Positions 45,591 through 56,318 of a stretch of 64,000 nt of DNA are shown one piece after another. Positions within the stretch are counted from its first letter, which is position 1. Each line of letters begins with the position of its first letter. The DNA is from Candidatus Sphingomonas phytovorans (lineage in GTDB: Bacteria; Pseudomonadota; Alphaproteobacteria; Sphingomonadales; Sphingomonadaceae): positions 4,094,501-4,158,500 of the forward strand of contig CP119314.1 of the NCBI GenBank assembly GCA_029202385.1. The letters are read 5' to 3'. Below the pieces are notes generated by a model, which saw only the letters and a list, made by a program, of their open reading frames with translations, was not told the DNA's origin and did not search any database. A program made the position numbers and the translations under genes.

Positions 45591-46169
45591 TTGTCACAGC
45601 GCCCCCGCGGCCGGCCGCGCAGCTTCGACGCGAACGTCGCCCTCAAGGCCGCGTCGGAACGGTTCCGCACGCATGGTTTTGCCGGCACCTCGCTCGACGA
45701 CCTGGCTGAGGCCACCGGCCTCGCCCGGCCGAGCCTCTACGCTGCGTTCGGCGACAAAAGGTCCCTGTACCTCGCGGCGCTGGCGCGGCTCACCGACCGG
45801 GTCGAGCGATCGTTCGCCACGCTCGGCGGCTTCGCGTTGCCGCTGCGGGAGATGGTCGAACGCATGCTGCTCGGCGCGATCCAGGGCTATATGTCGGGGG
45901 AGAAGGGGCCTTCGGGCTGCCTGCTGATCGGCACCGCCACGGCGGAGGCCGCGGCCGATCCGGAAGTCCGCGCCGCGCTCTGCACCTTCCTGGCGATGGA
46001 GGATCGCTGCATCGAGGAGCTGCTTACGGCCGCCGGCAGTGCCCGGCCGGCTGCATCGGCGGCGATCGTCGCCTCGGTGCTCCACTCGCTCAGCGTCCGT
46101 GCCCGCGCCGGGGAATCGCGCGAATCGCTTGACCGTATCGCGCGCGATTGCGCTGCGATGATCGTCTGA
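45591..46169 (+). CDS. TetR/AcrR family regulator
   Basis: A 192-residue repressor-type protein with the N-terminal helix-turn-helix TSLDDLAEATGLARPSLYAA and FGDKRSLYLAAL, and a helical ligand-binding C-terminal domain with GPSGCLLIGTATAEAAADPE as in the YezE/AcuR-like subgroup. The start is a TTG at 45591, six bases after the inverted repeat. It diverges from the GST gene. Confidence 0.92.
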   Translation: MSQRPRGRPRSFDANVALKAASERFRTHGFAGTSLDDLAEATGLARPSLYAAFGDKRSLYLAALARLTDRVERSFATLGGFALPLREMVERMLLGAIQGYMSGEKGPSGCLLIGTATAEAAADPEVRAALCTFLAMEDRCIEELLTAAGSARPAASAAIVASVLHSLSVRARAGESRESLDRIARDCAAMIV

Positions 46170-46208
46170 ACGCATGACGCGCCGGGCGTTCGGCGTATAA
46201 GGCGCTGC

Positions 46209-47030
46209 ATGACCGTCGCCATCGCCATCCTGCTCTCCGCCGTCGCGATGTCGGTGATCGTCGGGGTGCGCTACCTGATCGTCAGCGGCGCCTTCGCCAT
46301 GGCGACCAGGGCCAGGCACCCTGGCCTCTATGCCGGGCTCGATCCCCAGATCAGGCGAGAGATCGGGTGGAGTCTCGCTTCAGCCGCGATCTACGGCGTA
46401 CCGGCCGGCGTGATCGCCTGGGGCTGGCAGAATCGTGGCTGGACCCTGATCTATAACGATCTCCACGCGTTCCCGCTCTGGTATTTGCCACTGTCGGTGC
46501 TGCTGTACCTGATGGCGCACGATACCTGGTTCTACTGGACTCATCGCTGGATGCACCTGCCCCGGCCGTTCCGCATCGCCCATGCCGTCCACCATGCCAG
46601 CCGCCCGCCGACTGCCTGGGCGGCGATGGCGTTCCACCCGATCGAGGCGGTCACCGGCGCTGTGGCAATTCCGCTACTGGTGTTCGTGATTCCGATTCAT
46701 GCCGGCGCGCTGGCGGTGGTGCTTGCGGTCATGACGCTTATGGGGGTTACCAACCATATGGGGTGGGAGGTTTTCCCTGCGTTCATGTGGCGGGGGCGAA
46801 TGGGGGCGTGGCTCATCACCGCGAGCCATCATCAACGCCACCATGAGCAATATGGGGGGAATTATGGGCTTTATTTCCGGTTCTGGGACCGCCTGTGCGG
46901 CACCGATCGCGGCGTCGGCGATTTCGCGCGCGACCATGCCCGGGCCAGGAGCAAGGCGGTTCTGGGCAAAGCGCCTGGGTCTGGCGCTCACGGCGATGGC
47001 GCTGCTGCCGGGGGCGATGCCGGTCTCTGA
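46209..47030 (+). CDS. Fatty-acid hydroxylase superfamily protein, candidate carotenoid ring hydroxylase
   Basis: A 273-residue integral membrane di-iron protein with the histidine boxes HRWMH, HAVHHASRPP and HHQRHHEQYGGNYG. Residues after about 245 are glycine-rich and low in complexity, where the gene overlaps the next one by 95 bases. Placement 1.4 kb from crtY suggests, as inference, a ring hydroxylase of the CrtZ/CrtG kind for making xanthophylls; the sequence alone does not separate this from a sterol or fatty-acid hydroxylase. The next gene encodes a DUF2141 exported protein. Confidence 0.87.
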   Translation: MTVAIAILLSAVAMSVIVGVRYLIVSGAFAMATRARHPGLYAGLDPQIRREIGWSLASAAIYGVPAGVIAWGWQNRGWTLIYNDLHAFPLWYLPLSVLLYLMAHDTWFYWTHRWMHLPRPFRIAHAVHHASRPPTAWAAMAFHPIEAVTGAVAIPLLVFVIPIHAGALAVVLAVMTLMGVTNHMGWEVFPAFMWRGRMGAWLITASHHQRHHEQYGGNYGLYFRFWDRLCGTDRGVGDFARDHARARSKAVLGKAPGSGAHGDGAAAGGDAGL

Positions 47031-47391
47031 TCTGTCGCTCGACGTGGCGAAGCTGCGTTCGACGCGCGGCATGATCCGCATCTGCCTCACTGCCGATCCC
47101 GCCAATTTCCCCAAATGCACCGACGACCGGCGCGCCGTGACGCGCTCCGTTCCGGCCACCACCCACGACATCAGCTTCGACGGGCTGCCGCGCGGCGACT
47201 ATGCCATCGCGGTGATCCATGACGAGAATAGCAACGGCAAGCTCGATACCTTTGCCGGCATCCCGCGCGAGGGGTTCGGCTTCTCGCGCAACCCGGTCAT
47301 CACCTTCGGTCCGCCCAGCTTCAAGGCGGCACGCTTCACCGTATCGGGTGATGCCGATGCGCAACAGGTGAAGATGCTTTACCTTCTCTAG
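46936..47391 (+). CDS. DUF2141 exported protein
   Basis: A 151-residue protein with a signal peptide (RRFWAKRLGLALTAMALLPG) and a DUF2141 domain: FDGLPRGDYAIAVIHDENSN, then GKLDTFAGIPREGFGFSRNP. The domain is a beta-sandwich found in periplasmic proteins of unknown role and contains an Asp-rich DENSNGKLD loop that may bind calcium. The ATG at 46936 lies within the hydroxylase gene, in another frame, so the 3' end of one gene and the 5' end of the other overlap by 95 bases. Confidence 0.87.
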   Translation: MPGPGARRFWAKRLGLALTAMALLPGAMPVSDLSLDVAKLRSTRGMIRICLTADPANFPKCTDDRRAVTRSVPATTHDISFDGLPRGDYAIAVIHDENSNGKLDTFAGIPREGFGFSRNPVITFGPPSFKAARFTVSGDADAQQVKMLYLL

Positions 47392-47461
47392 GATCACGCG
47401 GCGGACCCAAAGCGATGCAGGCGGCGTTTCCCCGGTCCGAGACCCGGCCTGGAGTATTTTC

Positions 47462-48340
47462 GTGATATCGCAAAACCGTATCGCCCTTTCGCTCGCGACA
47501 TTGCTTTCCTGCACCGCAGCCCCCGCCTTCGCGCAGGATTCGGCCGGCCCGCCTTCTCCGGCGCCGTTGCCCGCCGAAACGGTCGAGCAGAACCGCAACA
47601 GTCTCACCATCGGCGGCGGTGTCGCCTATATGCCGAGCTATGAAGGGTCGAACGACTATGTCGTGACGCCGGCGTTCGCGGCGCGGGGCAAGCTCGACGG
47701 GTTCAGCTTCTTCACGCGCAACACCCAGTTGTATGTCGACCTGATCCCCAATCCCCCCGGTCCGTCCTTCGATTTCCAGCTCGGGCCGATTGCCGGTCTC
47801 AACTTCAACCGCGTCGGCCGAATCGTCGATCCGCAGGTAAAGGCGCTCGGCAGCCGCAAGGTCGCGCTCGAGGCCGGCGGGTTCGTCGGCATCGGCAAGA
47901 CCGGCCTGATCACCAGCGACTATGACAATCTCACCGTCCGCGTCGCCTATGTCCACGATCTCAGCAATATCTATCGCAGCTATGTGATCACCCCGTCGAT
48001 CGAATATTCAACGCCGCTCAGCCGCAAGGCGTTCGTCGCTCTCTCGGTCTCGGCCGATTATGCGGGCACTGGCTATGCCCGCGCCTATTTCGACGTGGAC
48101 GCCGCCGGATCGGCGCGCAGCGGCCTGCCGGTGTTCAGCGGACGCAAGGGCTGGAAGGATCTCAATGTGGGGCTCGTCGCGGGCCGTTCGCTCACCGGCG
48201 ATCTGCTTCATGGTCTCGGCATCTACGTGACGGGTTCCTATACCCGCATGCAGGACGATTTCGCCGCCAGCCCGGTGACCAGCATTGCCGGCAGCCCCAA
48301 TCAATGGCTTGGCGCGATCGGGCTCGGTTACACCTTTTGA
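47462..48340 (+). CDS. MipA/OmpV family outer membrane protein
   Basis: A 292-residue beta-barrel protein with a signal peptide (IALSLATLLSCTAAPAFAQ) and the MipA/OmpV pattern: IGGGVAYMPSYEGSNDYVVT, GPIAGLNFNRVGR, GGFVGIGKTG and the terminal GAIGLGYTF ending in an aromatic residue, as outer membrane barrels do. MipA scaffolds murein synthases in E. coli, but most members are only known as OmpV-like porins. The start is GTG. It is a single gene ahead of the ferritin-like pair. Confidence 0.9.
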   Translation: MISQNRIALSLATLLSCTAAPAFAQDSAGPPSPAPLPAETVEQNRNSLTIGGGVAYMPSYEGSNDYVVTPAFAARGKLDGFSFFTRNTQLYVDLIPNPPGPSFDFQLGPIAGLNFNRVGRIVDPQVKALGSRKVALEAGGFVGIGKTGLITSDYDNLTVRVAYVHDLSNIYRSYVITPSIEYSTPLSRKAFVALSVSADYAGTGYARAYFDVDAAGSARSGLPVFSGRKGWKDLNVGLVAGRSLTGDLLHGLGIYVTGSYTRMQDDFAASPVTSIAGSPNQWLGAIGLGYTF

Positions 48341-48520
48341 GGCGGGCTGAGCCGGCTTGAGCGGGATTGGCCGTTAACGGTTGTTGATGTCGGCCCGGTA
48401 GATCGGCTACCGGGGGGCAGAAACCGGCTGGAATCGGTTCGCCCGACCGCTGCAAATGGTTGGGGCCGGTGGCCAAATTCTTCTCGCGCGTGCGGGAAAT
48501 CATCTCAAGGAGAGGTCATT

Positions 48521-49513
48521 TTGACCGACGACCAGCAGCTGATCGAGAGTAGCGAATCAGCCCTCCAGCCGGAACCCGAACTGCGCAACGAGCGCCGCGA
48601 ATTCTTCAAGGCGGCGCTTGGCGCGACGGCGGCCACGGTGGCCGGCGCCGGCGCGCTGTCGATCGCGACCTCGGCGTCGGCGGCGACGATCGCCGACAAC
48701 GACATGGGCAATTTCCTGCTCCAGATCGAATATCTCGTGGCGCAATATTACAGCTTTGCCGTGTCGGGCGTCGGCCTGCCCGCCGCTCAGCTTACCGGGG
48801 TCGGCACCGCCGGTGCCGCCACCGGCGCGCGCCAGGTGACGTTCACTGATCCGCTGGTCTCGCAATATGCGCAGGAAATCGCGCAGGATGTGGCGGCGCA
48901 TGTCGCATTCCTGCGCACCACGCTCGGCAGCGACGGCGTGACGGCGCAGCCGGCGATCGACCTCAGCGTCACCGCCACCAGTGCTTTCTCCAAGCTGGCC
49001 GGCGCGGCCAACGTCGTCACGGCGGGGACCGCGTTCGACGTCTATGCCAGCGACCAGAATTTCCTGCTCGGCGCCTTCATGATCGAGGACGTCATCGTCA
49101 CCGGCTATGCCGCCGCCGCGGCGTCGATCACCGACAGGACGATCCTTGGCCAGGTGCTCGGCCTGCTCTCGGCGCATGCGCACCATGCGTCGATGATCCG
49201 CTCGCTGCTCTACGCAAAGGGGGTTGCCACCCCCGCGCTCCGCACGAACGCCGACAGCATTTCCGACGTCCGCGATTCTCTAGATGGCGTCGGCAGCGAT
49301 GCCAGCAAGGATCTCGATCACGGCATCTCGCCGACCACGGTCAACGGCAACCTCGTGTCCAATATCGTGCCGGCCAATCCCGAGGGTATCGTGCTTGGTC
49401 GCAGTGCGGGTCAGGTGCTGAACATCTTCTACCTGAACAGCGCGGCGGTCAGCTCGGGCGGCTTCTTCACGGCAGGCCTCAACGGCGCCGTGAAGACCAG
49501 CGCCGTCAACTGA
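48521..49513 (+). CDS. Tat-exported ferritin-like protein (copy 1)
   Basis: A 330-residue protein with a twin-arginine signal (ERREFFKAALGATAATVAGA) followed by a ferritin-like four-helix domain of the Ferritin_2 type. Candidate di-iron ligands are retained: LLQIEYLVAQYY (Glu), AQEIAQDVAAHVAFL (Glu and His), FMIEDVIVTGY (Glu) and LSAHAHHASMIRSLL (His). Such proteins are exported already folded, which fits a metal centre loaded in the cytosol. The start is TTG with AAGGAG upstream. A related gene follows after about 30 bases on the same strand, so they form one operon. Confidence 0.87.
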   Translation: MTDDQQLIESSESALQPEPELRNERREFFKAALGATAATVAGAGALSIATSASAATIADNDMGNFLLQIEYLVAQYYSFAVSGVGLPAAQLTGVGTAGAATGARQVTFTDPLVSQYAQEIAQDVAAHVAFLRTTLGSDGVTAQPAIDLSVTATSAFSKLAGAANVVTAGTAFDVYASDQNFLLGAFMIEDVIVTGYAAAAASITDRTILGQVLGLLSAHAHHASMIRSLLYAKGVATPALRTNADSISDVRDSLDGVGSDASKDLDHGISPTTVNGNLVSNIVPANPEGIVLGRSAGQVLNIFYLNSAAVSSGGFFTAGLNGAVKTSAVN

Positions 49514-49546
49514 TCGCAATATTGCCCCCAAAGGGAAGATTTCACG

Positions 49547-50542
49547 ATGATCGATACCGATACCCCGATGACGGCACCCGGCGCGGACAATGATCGCGCC
49601 GGCGCGCGGCGCCGCTTCCTGCAACTCGCTGGTGGCGCCACGATCGCGATGGGCCTCGCTGCCTGCGGCGGCAGTGGCGACGGCAGCCCGACGCCGACCC
49701 CCACGCCGACCGGCACCGCGACGCCGACGCCCACCTCCACCTCGACCGTCGCGCTCGACGTCGACTATCTGAATTTCGCGCTTCAGCTTCAGTATCTCAC
49801 GGCGCAATATTTCGCGCTGGCGACGACGGGTAGCGGCGTCGCCGCGTCGCTGCTCACCGGCACGGGTACCCAGGGCACCGTGTCAGGTGGCGCGCAGATC
49901 ACCTTCAGCGATGCGCTGCTCGGCCAATATGCCCGCGAGATCGCGACCCGGGAACTGGCCCAGCTCGGCATCCTGCGCTCGGCGATCGGCTCGGCGGCGG
50001 TGTCCGCACAGCCGTCGATCGATCTTTCCAGCGCGGTCACCGGCGGCTTCACCCGCCTGGCGCGCGCCGGCGGGCTGATCGGCCCGGCCGACACGTTCGA
50101 CGCCTTTTCCAGCGATCTCAACTTCCTGCTTGGCGCGTTCATCCTCCAGGATGTCGTGGTCACTGCCTATATCGGCGCGACCCCGGCGATCACGAACCTG
50201 GTTCTCGTCAATGTGGCGGCCGATGCCCTTGCGGCAAAGTCCTACGAGGCGGCGCTGATCCGGTCGCAGCTTTATGGCCGCGGCACGGCGGCGCGTACCG
50301 CCACCGATCAGCTCAGCGGTGCGCGGGACGCGCTCGACGGCGCGACTGATCTCGACCAGGGCGTCACGGGCAACGCCACGACCTCGAACATCACGCCGGC
50401 CACGATCGACGGCCTTGTCGCCGGCCGCACCCCGGCGCAGGTGCTCAACGTCCTCTACACCAATCGCGCGGCAGTGACGGGTGGCGGTTTCTATCCGAAC
50501 GGCGTCATCAGCACCTATTTCAAGACGAGCGGCGCCAACTGA
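49547..50542 (+). CDS. Tat-exported ferritin-like lipoprotein (copy 2, ligands lost)
   Basis: A 331-residue paralogue of the preceding protein. It has a Tat motif GARRRFLQLAGGATIAMGLA ending in a lipobox with cysteine (LAACGG), then a proline/threonine-rich linker (SPTPTPTPTGTATPTPTSTS) and the ferritin-like domain. Aligned with copy 1, the metal-ligand positions have changed: the first Glu is Gln (LQLQYL), the helix-2 His is Gln (ELAQLG), the helix-3 Glu is Gln (LQDVVV) and the last His is replaced (SYEAALIR). It therefore probably does not bind iron in the usual way and may act as a membrane-anchored partner. A strong terminator follows. Confidence 0.87.
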   Translation: MIDTDTPMTAPGADNDRAGARRRFLQLAGGATIAMGLAACGGSGDGSPTPTPTPTGTATPTPTSTSTVALDVDYLNFALQLQYLTAQYFALATTGSGVAASLLTGTGTQGTVSGGAQITFSDALLGQYAREIATRELAQLGILRSAIGSAAVSAQPSIDLSSAVTGGFTRLARAGGLIGPADTFDAFSSDLNFLLGAFILQDVVVTAYIGATPAITNLVLVNVAADALAAKSYEAALIRSQLYGRGTAARTATDQLSGARDALDGATDLDQGVTGNATTSNITPATIDGLVAGRTPAQVLNVLYTNRAAVTGGGFYPNGVISTYFKTSGAN

Positions 50543-50570
50543 CCGGACCGGCTCGCTGCGAAGCATGCTG

Positions 50571-50604
50571 AAAAGGCCGCGCGACCAGGGTCGCGCGGCC
50601 TTTT
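50571..50604 (+). terminator. Intrinsic terminator after the ferritin-like pair
   Basis: A perfect 14-bp inverted repeat, AAAAGGCCGCGCGA and TCGCGCGGCCTTTT, with a 6-base loop, about 30 bases after the second ferritin-like stop. It ends the operon before the TPP riboswitch begins. Confidence 0.92.
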
Positions 50605-50624
50605 CTTTGTCAGCCGATACGCCT

Positions 50625-50733
50625 AGGGTCCCCGCTTCCCCGGGGGGGCGCTGATGCGCGCCTGAGAGGGGGGCTGCAGCCCCCGACCCGCCGAACCTGA
50701 TCCGGTTGAAACCGGCGGAGGGAGGGAGCGGCT
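50625..50733 (+). promoter_or_regulatory. TPP (THI-box) riboswitch
   Basis: The conserved pyrimidine-sensing segment CTGAGAGG at about 50662 and the thi-box ACCCGCCGAACCTGATCC followed by GGTTGAAACCGGCGGAGGGA are present in the right order and spacing, with an intervening GGGGCTGCAGCCCC hairpin. The outer stem can form between GGTCCCCGCTTCCC and GGGAGGGA. It binds thiamine pyrophosphate and in Gram-negative bacteria usually hides the ribosome site. Here the first start after it is a membrane-protein gene, not thiC. Confidence 0.93.
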
Positions 50734-50782
50734 TTCACCCGAAATCCGTGGCCCGTCCTCCGCACTGCGTGAGGAGGTGGCC

Positions 50783-53093
<2,311 letters not shown>

Positions 53094-53098
53094 CCAGC

Positions 53099-53518
53099 AT
53101 GTCGCTGATCGGGGTTGCGATGCGGTTCTTTCGCTGGAAAGCGTTCCCCCGATCAGCGATGGATGGCGGGCCATCCGTCGATGCGGACTCGTTGGCTGAG
53201 CCCGTTCGCACGCGCCATCCCGCAAATGTGCCTGGGCCCTTCTATGTCGAGGCCGGCTGTTGCATTGCATGTGGCGTCTGGGAAATGGAGGCGCCAGGCC
53301 TTCTGGCTTGGCTGGCTGATGCTGAAATTCCCCATTGCTACGTTGCCCGCCAGCCAGAGACTGACAAGGAATTCGAGCAGATGATGGCTGCAATGTCTGC
53401 AGCAGAGGTCGATTGCATTCGAGTGCAGAATTGCAGACCGGATTGGGAGCATCGTTTGCGAGAGGCTGATCTGGGCTGGCAGATCGATCCGGGTGAGGCT
53501 CGCCACTCGACGACTTAG
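53099..53518 (+). CDS. Ferredoxin-like conserved protein, 139 aa
   Basis: A 139-residue protein starting MSLIGVAMRFFRWKAFPRSA and containing YVEAGCCIACGVWEMEAPGL, then HCYVARQPETDKEFEQMMAA and VDCIRVQNCRPDWEHRL. The CCxxC motif with a further spaced Cys is like single-cluster ferredoxin-type proteins, but the full CxxCxxCxxxC pattern is not seen, so cluster binding is uncertain. It starts 5 bases after thiC and may be a read-through member of the riboswitch operon. Confidence 0.77.
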   Translation: MSLIGVAMRFFRWKAFPRSAMDGGPSVDADSLAEPVRTRHPANVPGPFYVEAGCCIACGVWEMEAPGLLAWLADAEIPHCYVARQPETDKEFEQMMAAMSAAEVDCIRVQNCRPDWEHRLREADLGWQIDPGEARHSTT

Positions 53519-53602
53519 ACTGAATGACGGAATGCGGGTGCGGGCACAGTTTCGCGGTTTCTCCCCCAGCGAGTGGCCTCGAATCAGTTTTCTCTTCTCG
53601 CG

Positions 53603-54256
53603 CTAACGCCGCCGCTTCCAATCCAGCGACACGCCAATCCGCTGCCCCCAACTCCCATCCCACTCCGTTCGAAGCCCATGCGCCTCGAGGTGCGTGACGA
53701 TATCCTTCGCTATCGCCAGCGCAGCATCCTCGCCCTCCTCGCACGCGCCATAATTCAGATGGAGCCCATGCCCCTCCGCGGCGGATTCCGTGTCCTGCGC
53801 ATGATAAAAGGCATAGCCGCGCGTCGGGCGGCCAGCTTGCTGAACCGCATCGATCTCGTACCATATCTCGCTTGAACCGCAGGTGCCGCAGCAGGTGAAG
53901 TGCTGGCGCGAGATGATGCCTCTGGCTTCCAGCGCGGCGAAGGCATCGTCCAGCCGGTCGCAGTCGGTCCGCTCAGGCCAGTCGCGTTCAGCTTCCCGAT
54001 GCTCTGCCAGTGCCTCGCGCAGCAGCCGTTGCGCCTCCCGGCGCAGCAAGGGGGGATCGACCTCGTCCTCGAAAGAAGCGACCGCCTGCACCAGGATGGC
54101 GTCCTCGTCATAGAAACCCGTGGCGACATCGCGCCGGATCGAATCGCGCAGCCAGTCGATCTTGTCATCGGCGTCGGGGCTGGCGGCTTGCGCAACCTCG
54201 GCGGCCGTTGTCATTGCCTCGCGGCGTCCGAACAGGCGATCGAACAGGGATTTCAT
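53603..54256 (-). CDS. DUF6891-like protein, 217 aa
   Basis: A soluble 217-residue protein. The N-terminal half is acidic and helical (DKIDWLRDSIRRDVATGFYD, LRREAQRLLREALAEHREAE). The C-terminal half has HFTCCGTCGSSEI, a CC-x-x-C pattern that could bind zinc, followed by GYAFYHAQDTESAAEGHGLH and LHLNYGACEEGED. I associate this with the DUF6891 family from the CCGTCG-x-x-E and YHAQDTE features; no function is known. Confidence 0.78.
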   Translation of the reverse strand: MKSLFDRLFGRREAMTTAAEVAQAASPDADDKIDWLRDSIRRDVATGFYDEDAILVQAVASFEDEVDPPLLRREAQRLLREALAEHREAERDWPERTDCDRLDDAFAALEARGIISRQHFTCCGTCGSSEIWYEIDAVQQAGRPTRGYAFYHAQDTESAAEGHGLHLNYGACEEGEDAALAIAKDIVTHLEAHGLRTEWDGSWGQRIGVSLDWKRRR

Positions 54257-54379
54257 GTGGTCCTTCCTGACTGCTCAACTGGTTTCCGGCGCCTTGGCGG
54301 GTGCCGGGACGACGGCTCGGCACCGATAATGATAGTGCCGGTGCGCGATTTCCAGAGCTTGCGCCGTCGTCCTCGCGCC

Positions 54380-55060
54380 CTATCGCGACGGCTGAACCTC
54401 CAGCCCGGCAAGTTTAGCCCGATAGTCGGCCAGCAGGGCGGGATCGGCATCAGCCCCGTGCCGCGCGATGAAGCCGGTCAGCGCCTTCCGGTACGCCTCG
54501 CGGAAATCCGCATTGCCGGGCGCCGCCGCGAGCTTCGCCGCCGCCGTCTCGACCGGCTCCCGGTCCTGCCTGATCAGCCGCTTGCGGCCATAGGGCGACT
54601 GGTCGACCATGATCGCGATGTTACGCGGAAAGCCGGGGACATAGCTGACCACGAACCGCTCGCCCTCCGGCGGGATCAGGATCTCGTTGCGCCAGGGGTA
54701 GATCGACGCTGACATGGTGTCGAAGCTCGTCTCGACGTCGCGGCCGTCCGCGGTCCGCACCACGGCTTCATAATACCAGATCGGGCTGTCGTTCAGCGTC
54801 GAGCTTGTCTCCTCGGCATGAACGATCACCGCGCTGCCCGTCGTGCCGGCGGCATTGAGGAAGAGGGCGTTCACCGCCGATGCGAAGAACGGGCTGACCG
54901 CCGCCATCGCCAGTCCCGGCACGCCGAGGAACAGCCACCAGCGCCGGCCGGTTACCCTGGCCAGCAACGCCCCGATCGCCAGCGCGACCAGCGGATAAAG
55001 CGGCAATGCCAGAAGGGAATGCTGGGTGAGGAAATAGAAGACGGCCGAAATAGCACCCAT
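54380..55060 (-). CDS. Hypothetical membrane protein, 226 aa
   Basis: A 226-residue protein with two N-terminal membrane helices (YPLVALAIGALLARV and WWLFLGVPGLAMAAVSPFF) and a C-terminal soluble domain with PIWYYEAVVRTADGRDVETS and FVVSYVPGFPRNIAIMVDQS. The start at 55060 is chosen over one 49 codons upstream, whose extra residues are arginine-rich and look non-coding. No family was recognised. Confidence 0.75.
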   Translation of the reverse strand: MGAISAVFYFLTQHSLLALPLYPLVALAIGALLARVTGRRWWLFLGVPGLAMAAVSPFFASAVNALFLNAAGTTGSAVIVHAEETSSTLNDSPIWYYEAVVRTADGRDVETSFDTMSASIYPWRNEILIPPEGERFVVSYVPGFPRNIAIMVDQSPYGRKRLIRQDREPVETAAAKLAAAPGNADFREAYRKALTGFIARHGADADPALLADYRAKLAGLEVQPSR

Positions 55061-55314
55061 CCGCGTCTTCTCCCGCTGCCGAAGCGCGGCCAGCCTATGG
55101 TCTCGCGCCCAGCGGGCGTCAATCGAGGGCGCGCGCGCCTGCCGGGCAAGCCGGTCGGCCGTGTCTTCTCCGCGTCCCGGCGAGTGCCGCCGGTCTGCTG
55201 GCCGCATCCAATCACCAGCAAGCCACGCGAAGCGATCGTTTCGTTACGGTTACGAATCCGCTCGCCGCGACTATCCGCGAAGTATAGCCTGTACGAACAA
55301 CGGGGAGACGGACG

Positions 55315-55800
55315 ATGATTCTCGGCCTGTCGGTAGCGGCGTTCACGCAACTTCACACGATCATCAGCCTGATCGGCATCGCGACCGGTCTCGTTTTTCT
55401 TGTCGCCCTGCTGCGGGGGCGGTGGCTGGGCGGCTGGAACCTCGCCTTTCTCGTCTTCACGATCCTGACCAGCGTCACTGGTTTCTTCTTCCCGTCGAAG
55501 GCCATCGGTCCGCCGCATGTCGTCGGCATGATCTCGCTGGTCGATCTCGCCATCGCGCTGGTCGCCCTCTACGCGTTCAAACGGGCCGGGGTGTGGCGTG
55601 TGGTCTATACCGTCACCGCGGTCATCGCGCTCTACTTCAACGTCTTTGTCGGGGTCGTGCAGGCCTTCCAGAAGATTCCCTTCCTGAATGCCTTCGCCCC
55701 GACCGGGACTGAGCCGCCTTTCGTGATCGTCCAGGGGCTGGTGCTGATCGCCTTCATCGCCGCCGGCGTGCTGGCGGTCAGGCGACCGGCGTCGCGGTGA
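55315..55800 (+). CDS. Hypothetical membrane protein, 161 aa
   Basis: A 161-residue protein with about four to five membrane helices, including LHTIISLIGIATGLVFLVAL, GWNLAFLVFTILTSVTGFF and VYTVTAVIALYFNVFVGVV. The conserved-looking loop FFPSKAIGPPHVVGMISLVD and the AFQKIPFLNAFAPTGTEPP segment suggest a defined family that I cannot name. No neighbour offers a functional clue. Confidence 0.8.
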   Translation: MILGLSVAAFTQLHTIISLIGIATGLVFLVALLRGRWLGGWNLAFLVFTILTSVTGFFFPSKAIGPPHVVGMISLVDLAIALVALYAFKRAGVWRVVYTVTAVIALYFNVFVGVVQAFQKIPFLNAFAPTGTEPPFVIVQGLVLIAFIAAGVLAVRRPASR

Positions 55801-55940
55801 CGGCCCGGCGATAGCATGCCGCGACGGCGTGACGCCTGTCACGCGCAACGCCGCCGCGGGAATCGCATGATGCTCCCACCGGTGCCGGTCGGCGCCGGCC
55901 ATATGGCCGATCGACCGGCCGGAACCGGAAGGGATGTACC

Positions 55941-56258
55941 ATGAAGACGATCACCCAGCTTTTCCTCGCCTCGGCGGCCGGCCTGCTGCTCGCAGGCGGT
56001 GCCCTCGCCCAGTCCGGCACCACTCAGCAGGCCTCGGGCGACACGAGCGGTCCGGCGTCCTCGGACCAGAGCCAGGCCGAAAAGGATTATCGATCGCTGC
56101 AATATGGCAACGGCAAGATCACGCCCGAGCAGGATGCCGGCATCCGAATCCGCGCGCAGCAGTTGAACGAGGCGATGAGAGACGACGGCACGACCAGTCC
56201 AAGCCCGACACCCAAGCCAAGCTCGACGCCGAAGAAAGGATCGGCGAGCCCGCGATAA
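55941..56258 (+). CDS. Small exported protein, 105 aa
   Basis: A 105-residue protein with a signal peptide (MKTITQLFLASAAGLLLAGG...ALAQ) and a Ser/Thr/Pro-rich, low-complexity mature region (TTSPSPTPKPSSTPKKGSAS). The middle contains an acidic helical stretch DQSQAEKDYRSLQYGNGKIT. It is probably periplasmic and largely disordered. Function unknown. Confidence 0.72.
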   Translation: MKTITQLFLASAAGLLLAGGALAQSGTTQQASGDTSGPASSDQSQAEKDYRSLQYGNGKITPEQDAGIRIRAQQLNEAMRDDGTTSPSPTPKPSSTPKKGSASPR

Positions 56259-56318
56259 ACCGAAATGATACCTTCGGGGCGGCGGCGAGGTCCGCTGTCC
56301 CGAAGGAAATCAGGCTTG

